Both the position numbers and the translations under genes were made by a program. Positions 33,581 to 44,806 of a stretch of DNA of 64,000 bases are shown here, in pieces. Each line of letters begins with the position of its first letter. Position 1 is the stretch's first letter. Under the pieces are notes generated by a model that was not told where the DNA came from, did no database searches, and was given only the letters and a program-made list of their open reading frames with translations. Source of the stretch: Limanda limanda (lineage: Eukaryota; Chordata; Actinopteri; Pleuronectiformes; Pleuronectidae); contig NC_083637.1 of the NCBI RefSeq assembly GCF_963576545.1, positions 20,642,507-20,706,506 of the forward strand, given 5' to 3'.

Positions 33581-34452
33581 ATTTGTCTCTCACTTTTCTG
33601 CAATTTATTTTTCCAGGAAATAGATTGGAATTAAATTTCCGGTAATCCAGTTTCCAAGGATTAAACAATTGTGGGAGGAAAACAAGGGAAGGGGTAATGG
33701 AGAAGTGGAAGAAAAGAGGATTGTATGAAAGCTAAAGTAAGATAAGGAATAGACAATCACGACCCATACTTCCCTATAAGATTGTAGCTTTGTGCTGTAT
33801 AGGTTTTTAATTTGCATGGATAGTGCATAGAATTAGAATTATCAAATACTTGGTATGGTCTAAGATATACGCAACTCACTAAACTGATAACATGAAAAAC
33901 GTTAATTTATCTAGATAAAAGTGTAGACTGCGTGGCTGGAAAGGAAAGCCTGATGTTTCTTGTTCAGAAAATGGAGGAGAGTTAATGGGAATCAGACATG
34001 ACCTGATGTTTTCAAGTTACACAACAGCTGTGATCTGAGGTGGAGCGGCTAAATCCACTTGCCAAGAAATGGACAGTTTTCTGTTTCATCTTACAGCCAC
34101 TCTTGCTCTACCCTGTACCTCCTTCTTTGTAGATTAAGTATTGTGTTTTTGACACCTTAATAAAAATAATAAAAAAGTGTAACAGAAAAGGGTATTAATA
34201 ATAGTGTTTTATTATTGTTAATATTAATTATTTCAATGATCAAATAATAAGACCAAAATAATTTTTGTTCTTCAATTTTTTCCCTATACTGATAATTATT
34301 ATATAGTAATTATCATCTCACACACAATGAGCGCAGACCCTGGTGGTCACACAGACCTCACTCAGTCAGATGACAGGCTCACCTAAGCTGGTGGACTGAA
34401 GTTAAAAAAAACAGGACAATAAGACGCGAAACATGGTGGAGGGTGAGATGAC

Positions 34453-34623
34453 AGACTCTGAGGATGAGGACAGACTCTGAGGACAAGGACAGACTCTGAG
34501 GATGAGGACAGATTCTGAGGACAAGGACAGACTCTGAGGATGAGGACAGCCTCTGGGGATGAGGACAGCCTCTGGGGATGAGGACAGACTCTGAGGATGA
34601 GGACAGACTCTGAGGACGAGGAC
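34453..34623. repeat. 19-bp minisatellite, nine copies
   Basis: Nine contiguous 19-bp units begin at 34453 and follow every 19 bases to 34605 (consensus AGACTCTGAGGATGAGGAC). Variants alternate GATGAGGAC and GACAAGGAC, and two adjacent units carry AGCCTCTGGGG. Because 19 is not a multiple of three, the two long minus-strand open frames across the array are artefacts of the repeat, not proteins. Confidence 0.95.
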
Positions 34624-34860
34624 TGGGCTGAATCTCATGCAGGAGGAGTAGCCTACAGTTATTCTCTAGTTGTGGAGTCGACAGCCCTGTTAGCGTCTTT
34701 AGCATCTCCTGCTAACAACTCACCTGTGCCACCACTAGCTCAATTAGCCGGTGCTAACATCAGAGAGCAAGTTTGGAAATAAGGCCCCAAAGAAAGTGTT
34801 ATTTGAGCAGATTCCTGAGCACAGAACCAGGCTACAGGAACTCCAGGTTAAAGGTAAGAC
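34597..34860 (+). pseudogene. Unrecognised coding-like remnant next to the minisatellite
   Basis: A 61-codon frame (34597-34782) runs out of the last repeat units into non-repetitive sequence and ends in REQVWK followed by a stop. Shifting frame just after it gives another open stretch (APKKVLFEQIPEHRTRLQEL) up to GGTAAG at about 34853-34858, a donor-like site. The pair could be a degraded transposase or an exon with a frameshift. I do not recognise the protein. Confidence 0.25.
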
Positions 34861-34869
34861 TGCTGAGGT

Positions 34870-36050
34870 TGGTGATATGAGTTAATAGCTTGTTTTTTTA
34901 AGGAGTTAGGGCTACAGGGCTGTATGCTAATCACTGAGCTAATATGCTAGTTATTTCATTCAGGTGTGCTAGAGGTGGTGAACTAATGGAGCTGGTTAAA
35001 ATTTATTAGAGACAATTAAAAAACAACTACAATAATAATAATAATATAATAAAAGACTGATAACCAATAGATACACTTTATTAATTTTGCACAGTTTAAC
35101 AAAGTGCTTCACAAACAATAACAGGAACTATATTGTGTAGTTAAAAGTTTAATGCAGGAGACAACTTCTTCCATCGAGGACTAACATATTAACGTACATA
35201 TCCCTACATACAGTTTTGTTCCTTTTCCTTCACATCTTTGAGTATGTATAGTTTTACATTGTTGTAGTTAAGTTTATTTTACCTTATTTATTTAAATGTA
35301 ATCATTGATGACCCTGTGTCAACGTACACATGACAAATACTACATCAAGTCAATTTGGTGTTTTTAGCCATACGTTTTATGTATACGGCTCAAAAACCCA
35401 TTTATATAAATACAAGCAGGGACAAATAACACAAAAAAACACAGTGATCAGATGAAAATACATAATAGACGCAGAAACCCTGATGTATTTATACAATGCA
35501 ATGCAGCTATTATAAAAACAACATGAGATATTTGTATCCTTGCTGGGAATAGCTTTGTGGGTTAGGACGGTTGGTATCTCTTACAATACATTATATATTA
35601 CATTTGGAGTTGCAGCAGCTGAGCAATTAGAGCTTTTGAATGTTTCAAAGGTTTGTTATTAGTGGTTGGTGTGTGTGTGTGTGTGGGGGGGGGGGGCTCT
35701 TTTTGTTACATCATTTATGTATAACTTCTGGCAAATAGGACATTTAAGCAGTTATTGATTACAATATTTTTCATTACTTTTACTACTACACACATATTCA
35801 AACCAGCTACAGACACATTATATTGTTAAATGTTTCACACTTGAAGAAAGACTAAATATATTGTGAGGTATTTTTTATTATGGTAAGCGGAAGAAAAAAG
35901 AGGCATATACTATGTGAGTACAATGATAGGAAGTTGTACAATCCACTTAGAAGAAAATATAAATGTAAGTACCATAATCTGCCAAGGCAAATTATTAGAT
36001 CCTTGGATAAGAAGTTATTATTCAGGTAAAATGAAAGAGAGGAACCATGA
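34870..36050. other. Unassigned AT-rich DNA
   Basis: No gene was recognised. It holds a short AAT repeat (about 35030-35050), a CATTTATATAAATACAA word at about 35399 like the LINE tail at 33533, and a TG-to-G compound run at 35669-35696. Confidence 0.45.
35669..35696. repeat. (TG)n followed by poly-G
   Basis: A TG run of about 16 bp passes directly into a G12 homopolymer. Confidence 0.9.
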
Positions 36051-36740
36051 GAAGTAAGGGATTAATCAACAGAGGAGACGGTGGAATGAATACAAATTTA
36101 CAACACAAAAAGAGGAGAGAAAAAGAAGTTGGAGGAGTGGGAATTAGAGAAATGAAGGGGAATAGGCGAGCAAGAGAGTAAAGGAGTTGACCAGAGAAGA
36201 AGGAGAAGGAAGACGGGAGTGGAAGAAGAAAGATAAATGAGAGGGAATAGCTTAGAAAGAGTTCCTGTGATTCATGTCAGTGGAGCTGCTCTGCATCATC
36301 CCGTATTCAGCGGCTCATGATCTACCACTGCCTCCGACAAGTGTGTGTGTTTGAGAGTGTGTGTCAACACTGTATATTCGGTGTCCTCTCTGAGGAAACG
36401 GTGCCAAGGTTTGGATAGGGATACAGATAAAGACAGGGGAGATGAGGTTGTAAGTCACACACACACACACACACACACACAGAGACCACCACATGCAGAT
36501 CGACCTTGACTTCTGCTGCTCCCCTCCACCTGTCATGTGAACATGTTGTGCATTATTCTCCCTCTCCTCCCGCTGCTGAAAAGCGATGCTTATCTACTTT
36601 ACAGCAGATAACGGAGAGCACGAGAGAGAGCGAGGGAGCGGGAAAACAAAGAGGTATCAAATGTGAGAGGGAGAAATGAAGGGAGAGAAATTAGAGGGGT
36701 TACAGCCAGAGCAAGAGAGGAGAATATAGATAGAAGAATG
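36050..36740. repeat. Purine-rich (GA/GAA) tracts around a (CA)n array
   Basis: The plus strand is purine-dominated at about 36060-36260 and 36600-36740 (GAGAGAGCGAGGGAGCGGG and similar), separated by ordinary sequence with a (CA)n run at 36456-36481. The minus-strand frame at 36599-36916 is explained by the bias. Confidence 0.65.
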
Positions 36741-37199
36741 GAACCTAGAGGGGTCTGAATAATAGATAATATACCCAAATAATAAATAGCGAGATCAGCA
36801 AAACCGATGTGCTGTTGAGTGTGTCTTGCAATTGTTAATTTGGTAAAGGAGAAGCACAGCAGCACTGGGTGTTGAACCTCACATTTGTTTTGCTGCACCA
36901 ATAAAAATATGCCCAAAGCAGTAACTGTTAAATATCAACAGCCAGCATCCATTGACTGGTTGGATTCAAAACCCTGGTTAGTTATTCTTTGCCGGTCGAT
37001 CAGATTTAAAGCGGCGCTTCAACTACTTGGAACGACATTTTTCTCTAGAAAACAATTGTGTAAAGTCTTTACTCATTATATATATATTTTTTATATATTA
37101 AGTGCATATTATTTGTATTTAAAAATAACTCTGATCAGGTCCTCTCACTCATATTCAAACTGTAATGACCTGTTTCAAATTCAAAATATCCAGTCTAGA

Positions 37200-37305
37200 A
37201 GAGCATTGAATGATTATCCCCCCGATAATCGCTCAATAATCCTTATGGAGGAAAACATCTGAAATTATTTTGATATTGTTTTGAAGTCATATCGTCCAGC
37301 TCTAC
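37200..37305. mobile_element. Solo right end of a hAT-like element (GGGCGATAT type)
   Basis: Ends TTTTGATATTGTTTTGAAG, then TCATATCGTCCAGCTCTA. Read in reverse this is TAGAGCTGGACGATATGA, close to the common vertebrate and fish hAT terminus TAGGGCTGGGCGATATGG. No left terminus or target duplication was found upstream, so the copy is truncated or its left end is beyond recognition. Confidence 0.45.
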
Positions 37306-37309
37306 CCTC

Positions 37310-38505
37310 TTGATCAGTAAAGAAAGACAAATTTATTATGTTGTTGTGCTACGAAAATGGAAGACACTAGCTCCAAGTGTTCCAACGTTATCTGACTGTG
37401 GGGGAGGTATTTGAACACATTAAAATGAATTGCATGGCATTTAAAATTCATTTGATCTTGATTATGTAATCTGAGTTTGGACTTTTTAACAACATCCTAC
37501 GTTTTAATCTTTGTATGTGGAGCTTGTATAATGGGAGTGTTCACTAGACAGGGTCGGACAGACAATGTCCAATGCAAATCGCTAATTTATGCTGTAGGGT
37601 TCAGTATCTTTGTATACTAAAGATTATAAGCCAATTTATCTTAGTCTCCTAACATGATGAATTTGGAAAAATGTTAGGTTTTGTTATAGGCTACTGAGAA
37701 GTGTTTATAATATTTCCGGAGTAAGATATTAACACATAGCTATAATATCGCTGCTTGTATGAAATAATTTGTAAAAGTCATCTGCCTGGTCAACTATAAT
37801 TTAATTTATCCTCATACCTACGAGGGAACTCACAGTTTTCACACAGTGCATGCATATACCATGTGTCCTCTCTGTGTCCTCTCCAGGATAATCCCATGAC
37901 CAACCATTTCCTTCTGCTACAGAGATCAAGCCTGGAGATATCACATTAGTGTGGTCTCCATGTACAGTAGAGTATGCCCTTGTGAAAAGTCATAGTGTCC
38001 TTGAGCAAGGCACACAATGCAGCATGGAGTATTCTTGCAGCATGCCCTACTCCAGATTTTTAGCAATGTTGCCTTTTTAAATTCAATGTCTTTGTGTGTG
38101 TTCTTCATCTGTGTACAGTGTCGGAGTAGTTTATCTTGGCCACTGCAGAGTTAACTCTGCATCGTGCTATTTGGAGTGGGCATGTGCACAGAAGTACCCA
38201 ATTATGCAAAATATCCTAAATTACTAACTACACTGAGCATGATACTGCACTCAACATTGAGAATAGCATTTGCACTGCTGCATGAGGACGTGTGTGCATA
38301 TGTGCATGACCAGCCCCTTCCTACACTAGCTCTAATAATAAACGTATTATCCATTGTGACTCACTCTAACGCCAACTCTGACATGCTGACTCATACACAT
38401 CAAACTCCACCTGCACAAGTTGCTTCTCACTTTCAAATACAAGTAACTTCTTCAGACCTTATGCCGTCAGCTGATGGCGAAGGTGCTGTGGAATTTGCTG
38501 GAGTG
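37310..38505. other. Unassigned AT-rich DNA with a SINE-like word near 37996
   Basis: Mostly AT-rich. TAGTGTCCTTGAGCAAGGCA at 37994-38013 matches the conserved central block of vertebrate V-SINEs, but no promoter half or tail is evident around it. The frame at 38164-38511 has no domain. Confidence 0.4.
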
Positions 38506-38509
38506 AAGT

Positions 38510-38850
38510 GAAACTAATTTGTCAGGAAGTCAGTGGTCCTTTGGCTAGAGAAAATGCTGTGTTTTCTCACAATAGGACTCAATGCAAGGAGTTCAACAGT
38601 CCCTCGGTCAAATCAGTCTTGGGTCTTTTCCAGATAAAATGGTGCAACTCATTAAGACTTCGATTGTCCCCTGGCGAGAGTTTCCTTATGAGAAAATAGG
38701 ACTAATTTGTTAGGTCTACTGCCTTTTCCGAAGCTCTACCTATTATTTATTCATCTAAAACGGCACTAATTTATTAAGATTTCAATAGTCCCTCAGTTAA
38801 AGGAGATCAGGCTTTTCTTGGAATAAAAGGAGACTGATTTATGACAACTC
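38510..38850. repeat. Cryptic diverged tandem repeat, period about 64 bp, about five units
   Basis: Units begin at about 38511, 38577, 38643, 38701 and 38765, and a sixth starts at about 38831. Each has the order ACTAATTTGTTAGG-like, TTCAATAGTCCCTCRGT-like, a T-rich CTTTTCT block, then AATAAAAYGG. Units 1 and 5 are the clearest. Lengths vary from about 58 to 67 bp and identity is low, so the array is old. I do not recognise the unit. Confidence 0.65.
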
Positions 38851-38884
38851 AGCCAAAGCCAAACTGTTCATTGCATTGAAAATT

Positions 38885-39252
38885 AAAGTCCCACTGATAT
38901 GGATTTTGAGGGGCAATTGCTGATTCCAATACTTGGGAGTAAAACATTTCCAAAGCAGGTATGTAGATAGATGTAGATAGAGATAAAACGGCAATGATTA
39001 CAAACCCATCATTATCAAGCCTTTATGTCAAAGAAATTGTCTTGGCTTGACATTTTACAGTTTAAACATTGAGACAAATATATATATCAATTAAATTAAA
39101 ACACTAATACAACTTCTTTACATATAATTTAAATAAGTGCACACCATATCAGCTTAATAATTGGCAAACACACATGCCAATACCAATTTGTGTATGAATT
39201 TATCATATCAGCCAATGTTAATTGGCCAACCGATAAATCGAGTGGGTTCTAA
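38885..39252. mobile_element. Degenerate hAT-like element ('CCGATATATCGG' type ends)
   Basis: The left part reads AGTCCCACTGATATGGATTT, then GGGGCAATTGCTGATTCCAA. The right end reads TTGGCCAACCGATAAATCG, then AGTGGGTTCTA. The inverted right end (TAGAACCCACTCGATTTATC) pairs with the left end as diverged TIRs. The composition and the repeated 'gatgccaatacc' style words are those of a known fish hAT-type repeat. It is about 368 bp with no coding sequence and no visible duplication. Confidence 0.5.
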
Positions 39253-39674
39253 TAAAATATATGAACAAGTTCTAAAATGAAGGCTCCATTTAAAGAACCA
39301 GATTTATTAATAAAGCGATAACTTGCATTAACAGTTGTGATGAACAGCAGAGGTTTTCTAATACAAAACAAGCATTGTAAATTTAAATTTTGTATAATAC
39401 TGTTTTATATTTGTGTCTCAATTAACGCGTTTGTTACCTTTTAGTATCACACAATGACTATGAAAGTGATCACTACACTACTCTATTTCCAACTTCTTAT
39501 TGTGACAATCCTCCATTGTTAAGAGGAATCTCATCCACCTCCCAAAACATAATGCTGCTCATTGTTTATTTATCTTGTTTAATGTTTCATATTCTTTCAG
39601 GCTGGAAAATTTTATATAATCACTAAACAAACAGGAGTATGAGCTAAGAAGCACGCCCAAATTAGTTAAATGTA

Positions 39675-39708
<34 letters not shown>
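39675..39708. repeat. (CA)n microsatellite
   Basis: About 34 bp of pure CA. Confidence 0.95.
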
Positions 39709-39713
<5 letters not shown>

Positions 39714-39874
39714 ATTATTTAGTGCTGACTCCTGGAGATTAGAGGAGAATAATAATACTATTATCCTGTTGTCTTTGCCTCATGTCTTCTATTACACTTG
39801 ACAAGAGCAGAATGGCCGGATGTTGTGTGTGAGTGTGTGATAGGGAAAAAGGGAAAGCATCCGCAGCTTGTCAG

Positions 39875-39895
39875 CGTGTGTGTGTGTGTGTGTGT
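39875..39895. repeat. (TG)n microsatellite
   Basis: About 21 bp of pure TG, 180 bp from the CA array at 39675. The two are in opposite orientation and can pair. Confidence 0.9.
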
Positions 39896-39965
39896 TTTAC
39901 CAAGTGTTTGCTGTCCTTGAATGTGTACATGGTACTTGCATGACTGTCTGTTTTTCTCACCCTCA

Positions 39966-39997
39966 GTTTGTACTCATGCGACAGCATGAGTACAAAC
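39966..39997. repeat. Perfect 14-bp inverted repeat with 4-base loop
   Basis: GTTTGTACTCATGC (39966-39979), loop GACA, then GCATGAGTACAAAC (39984-39997). All 14 pairs match. The arms are too short for a typical microRNA precursor. It may be a cruciform-forming palindrome or an insertion scar. Confidence 0.9.
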
Positions 39998-40335
39998 AAA
40001 GTAGCAAGTACATACACTGCAAACAAACAGGGAGACAAACAAGTTAAACACATACACACAACAGTAACAATTTTTTTTGCAAAAGGAAACAAAGCAGACA
40101 AACAAAAATTAACAACAAGCTATTATAGTGCTTACCTTTGTCAAAGTCAAACAACCCTATGTCCCTTTAGCTTGTATCACAGAAAAATAAATGAAAAGGG
40201 AAGCATTGCATGTCAGGGTTGTTTTTTAGTTTTTTTACAAAAAGATTAAATACTTATTTCCGGAGACATTGACAACAACTCTCAATTTATTAGCCTACAT
40301 CCTGGATCTGCTTTAACAATATCTACAGCTAATTG

Positions 40336-40445
40336 TTATGGATTCCGCTCTGGCCAATGATCTATCCCTCCACCAGGTTTGGTGCCAATGGTTTTTGTAC
40401 ATTTTGCATAATCCTGCTGATAAACAAACAAACCAGAGAGTTGCC
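40336..40445. repeat. Dispersed fish repeat ('CCAATGATCTATCCCTCCACC' type)
   Basis: GGATTCCGCTCTGGCCAATG, ATCTATCCCTCCACCAGGTT and CTGCTGATAAACAAACAAAC follow the order of a common fish interspersed repeat, probably derived from a LINE. Boundaries and class are uncertain. Confidence 0.45.
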
Positions 40446-40492
40446 AATGCACAATGTGAATGTGTTTTCCATGTGTGTCTGTGTACTTGTAC

Positions 40493-40680
40493 TTATAGGC
40501 AGTTTTTGGAAAGTGAGGGCATTTTGGCTGGTCCTCACTTTTGCAAAGGGTTGATATAGGGTTAAGACTTGGTTGTAGGGTTAGGTATTTCGTTGTGATG
40601 GTTAAGGTTAGGCTAGGGGACTGGCAAATGCATTATGCCAATGAGTATCCTCACTTAGATACAGTGTATCTAAGTGTCTT
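40493..40680. repeat. Fish dispersed repeat with degenerate TTAGGG-like words
   Basis: TTGGCTGGTCCTCACTTTTG, GGGTTAAGACTTGG, GTAGGGTTAGG, GGTTAGGCTAGGGGACTGG and ATGAGTATCCTCACTTAGAT follow the order of a repeat commonly seen in fish next to TG-rich sequence. The TTAGGG-like words at 40558-40620 look telomeric but belong to this repeat, since they are irregular and single-sided. Confidence 0.5.
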
Positions 40681-40689
40681 TATGGCCCA

Positions 40690-41270
40690 GTAGCTAATGG
40701 TTTAATTGCTATAGATGAATATGTAGGGCCATAATAGAGTCAATGGAAAATCAATAGTTGTCATAAGATGGACTTAAATGTGGGCTCTAAAAGCACCCAA
40801 ATGTGTTTTTCCTCTCTCTCTCTCTCTGTGTCAATCCCTCGTTTCTCTGACCCTCCATCTTCTTTCTCTTCACATCTTAGCTAACCCCACTTCACTATTT
40901 GCACCACTCTCTCCTGTTTTTTTATTCAGTGGTTGTTGACAACATTCCTCCTGCTTTTCTTCCTCTGGTTTTAACATATTTTTCAATTTGTATGTAAGTA
41001 GCCATGAACGTTCTGGGAACAAGGTGATTTTTTTTCCTGTCTATCATGTAAGAGTAAGTTTGGTTACACTATTATATTTTTTACTTTAGTCCCTCTTCCA
41101 CTTTAACATGATCACTGGTCTTTCTTCTTTGTGTGTTGAGTTTTCCACTCCGTATGCATATGTTTTCAACTGCTTGGTTTCCAATGCGATGGTTTGCAAT
41201 GTCTACATGACTCATTGGGAGAAAAAAGGAAGGGCACACCTCTCTCTCACTCTCTCTTTCTCTGTCCGTC
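40690..41270. other. Unassigned DNA with short CT block
   Basis: No gene. A (CT)n block of about 14 bp lies at 40813-40827. The remainder is T-rich and of low complexity. Confidence 0.45.
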
Positions 41271-41274
41271 TCAT

Positions 41275-41321
41275 GCACGCACACACGCGCACACACGCAC
41301 ACACACACACACACACACACG

Positions 41322-41370
<49 letters not shown>
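41275..41370. repeat. (CA)n/(CG) compound microsatellite
   Basis: About 95 bp of CA with regular CGC interruptions in its left half and a pure CA run at the right. Open frames on both strands across it are repeat translations. Confidence 0.95.
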
Positions 41371-41372
<2 letters not shown>

Positions 41373-41374
41373 CA

Positions 41375-43190
41375 ATTACCTGTGAAGGTGCAGGTGGTAA
41401 TGACCTAATACTTGACACTTGCAGTTAAGTGTTGACCTATTGGCCCCGGAGCTTCTTGCTGTAGCTGCTTCTTAATGACTTTATCTTCCTCCCTGGTCTC
41501 TATCCTCCCTCCCTGTCTCCCCCTCTCTCTACTTCTATCAGCTCTGACCTCTACCTCCCTCCACCCCCCCTTGTTTTATTCACACGGCAGCATCTGTCGC
41601 CTTCCTATCACCCTACTCCAACTACATCAAATGTCATTGAATTTTTATACAATTCTGTGAACTTACAACCTTATGCCCACAGTAAAACAGCTGAGGCTGT
41701 ACACACCGTCAGGCTCTTAACAGTCATGCTAAAACTCACAAACATTGCTCCAGTAGATGCACACACAGTTAGAAGTAGTTTTCTAGCTTTAACCAGACAG
41801 ATCACTGCTTTTCCTGCATTACATCAATACTATTTTCTCTCCTAGTTCCCTAGACAATAGTCCTTTGTTGGAATCGGTTTCCATAGTAATCCTGTGTTTT
41901 CCAAAGAATCCTGTTGATGAGGGTTGATTATCGGCTGTTGAACATGCAGGTAGCATGTTCTTGTGTGCACCTGAATGACAGGTACACAGAGATGGCCCGT
42001 GTTGCGACGGTCTACCTGCCAAGGGCAGTAATAACTAGGAGAGAGAGAGAGAGTGGGGCAAATATCGACGATGGCTTCAACATTGTAAAACACTACATTG
42101 GAGTGTAATTATTTTTTGAATTATTATGAAACTGGGCAGGACAAATTTGAATGTAGCGGGTCGCAACTGATAATCTACAACAGTTCATTGTGACTACAGC
42201 AATTTAGCACAATTAAACACTTATAAGCACTATACAGCTACTAGGTGCAATTGCAGCCTTAATCAGTCATGATAGTTGTGGTTTCTAACAGCAGTGGGAA
42301 GTTACATTAAAACCTATCTGCTTGTGGGTAAATATAGTCTTGTAGGCCCTCATTTAGTAATTTTCTCACACTTACCCCAAACCCTAAAAGCCACCAGAAG
42401 GCATCACTGAAGATGCACTTGTGTGAGGATCTCCTAAAAAACCTTTTCATTTGCCATCAGTAAATGTCACTTAAATGTGTGTCTGCTTGCTCTTGCTTGT
42501 GTGTTATAGTCAGATGTTGTGCTCCTATTGCTGTATGTTAGTATGTGTATGATTATCTGTTTACAGTATGTGTGCAACAGTATGCTAAACAGACAATGCC
42601 TTCCATAATGATTTGTCCCTAATGTGAGAGAGAGCTGGCAATGTGGACTGCCTGTCGCTTTGCCTCAGTTGCTTTGTGCTACAGTTTCCTCAGGCCAGCA
42701 CACATTTGGGACATATTGGGTTGAGGGCTGGTGGGCTTGGACTATGGGGCAGAGGGGAAAGCAGATAACTGCCTCCCCTGCTGTCTCCCATAATAAACAG
42801 TCTAGACATAGCTAATGGTTTTCAGATGAAATGAAGGAACTGCAAGATTTCATGCACCAGCATGCTTGTGTGTGTGTGTGTGTGTGTGTGTTTGTGTGTT
42901 TAGTACAAGGTACGATTTTATAGTACCATGTAACGCTTAATAGGAGACAGTTTTATGTCCAGACCTTGTTGAAATGTGTTCACTCGTCTCCTTCGTCCTA
43001 CTACTGTTTGTCCTTCCTATTCTCTTTAAAATCCCATTCCTCTCCCTCCTGTGTTTCATCAGCTAAAAGCAAATAGTGACTCACTAATTGTCACCTGACA
43101 TGACATCAACTAGTTTTGGTTGTTTTCTCCTCTCACCATTTATTGCTTTTAAATGAACAAAGAGGCCCATTACATTACAATTTGAAAATT
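41375..43190. other. Unassigned non-coding DNA
   Basis: No gene was recognised. A pyrimidine-rich segment lies at about 41485-41580 and a (TG)n run at 42867-42900. Open frames at 41819-42108 are short and overlap on opposite strands. Confidence 0.45.
42867..42900. repeat. (TG)n microsatellite
   Basis: About 34 bp of TG with one TTTG interruption. Confidence 0.9.
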
Positions 43191-43193
43191 GAT

Positions 43194-43320
43194 GGGATAG
43201 TTCACCCCAAAATGAAAATCACTCATTATCTACTCACCACTATGCCAATACAAGGATGGGTGAAGTGTTCTAGTCTACAAACACTTTACTCCTTGAGCAG
43301 ATAATGAGTGAATCCCCTTA
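43194..43320 (+). repeat. Fish 'GGGATAGTTCACCC' dispersed repeat with internal inverted repeat
   Basis: Starts GGGATAGTTCACCCCAAAAT, then GAAAATCACTCATTATC, the well-known start of a fish repeat. TCACTCATTATCT (43219-43231) and AGATAATGAGTGA (43299-43311) are perfect 13-bp reverse complements 67 bp apart. The related fragment at 16779 shares only the first part. Confidence 0.65.
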
Positions 43321-43329
43321 AGGCTGTCA

Positions 43330-44758
43330 GACTGGCTATTGCCTCTACAACTTGAGCATTAATATTGATTTGCTTTATAGTTTAGTATCATATTTCTCCA
43401 GTGATATCACCACCACACATACATCACCACTTGATAGAAGTATCATGCATAATTGGCCATATCATGCATAAATTACATTCCCTACTGTGACTGTGTTGGA
43501 CATTCTGTTTTGTACTTTGTGATATAGTTGACAGTAAGGATGTGAGCAGGTGGAATTGACTCGTCAATATTTGGTACAGAGAGGGAGAGGATACCATGCA
43601 CTGCATAATGACGTCTTCTCTCTCAACCGCATCACAAAGTTATAGAGCCACACTCATTTATGATATTGATATGAAAAGAGTATTTTTTTATAGGATAAAC
43701 CATGCAGAAAAAGTGAGATTGGAAAAACTCACTCTTTTCTTATAATTGATAGTTATAGTTTGCTTACCTTTTATATAAGTACCACCTGGCCAGAGTATAC
43801 AAAACAAAATGAGTCAAACCAGCAGCATGACCTGACTTCTGTGAAGGCCTGTTTTTACTTTGTGTATAGTATAGATTGAGTCTGGTATATAGAAAACACC
43901 AGGTGGTCCCAGTGTCATTATCTACCTTAGAGGCAGACAGGTATCTGCTGAGTAAATATTAGGCTGCTTGGACAGGCATGCAGCGGTTGTCATGGTAACT
44001 GACCCATATGGGATGGTGGAAACTAGATGCCATATTTAGAGTCTGAGCCATTTGTTAGAATTTGTACCCATTGTAGGGATTGATTGCAAAATTGATGGTA
44101 CCACTGAGTAACTAGGTGTGAATTGAAGGGTTTGTGCTGACAGTCAGTTTGCTGACATGTTGAACATGATGCACTTTTTGGGCTCATGTGTGAGGAGACG
44201 TGTGTTTGTATGTGTGCTCAGTCACTTCCCAGGAAACTTGCTGAAATGACAACTGTGAATAAACTGTAGTTCTGCTGATTCTCACTTTACTTGCTACTGT
44301 CTTTGTCTTCTTGTTGAGACATTGTAGAAACTGGGCCAGTTTTACAGGGGCTAAACAGATGGACTGTCAAGACTCCTCACTCTTTTTTCCTAAAGTCACT
44401 CTTCTTTATTAGCATAAATGAGCTCCAATGACAAAGCAGGTAAACAGTGTTTTATAAAAATAATAACCTAACATAACTGGTGGGCCAATGCAGCAGTAAA
44501 CTGAGCAAAAATAATGTTTTATGTCTGTATAGGTACCAATTAAAAAACACAACACATACAATTAGTGGCACCAAAACGCAGCATCAGATGTGTATAAAGA
44601 GTGAGACCAAGAGAGGCAAAGACTGCCAGGCAGCCTCAGAGAAAAGGGATGGGAGGGAGGAATGGTTGTATTGTGGAGGTTGGAAACCAATTATCTACTA
44701 ACAGTGGGTTTTCCTTAGGGACCACTCCAAGACCAGCATGGGAAGCTGTGTGTGCCAT

Positions 44759-44806
<48 letters not shown>

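Noticed and set aside
34379..34705. 108-codon minus-strand frame with repeated peptide
   Set aside because: Produced by a 19-bp minisatellite whose unit is not a multiple of three.
40558..40620. Interstitial telomere
   Set aside because: TTAGGG-like words are irregular and embedded in a recognised dispersed repeat.
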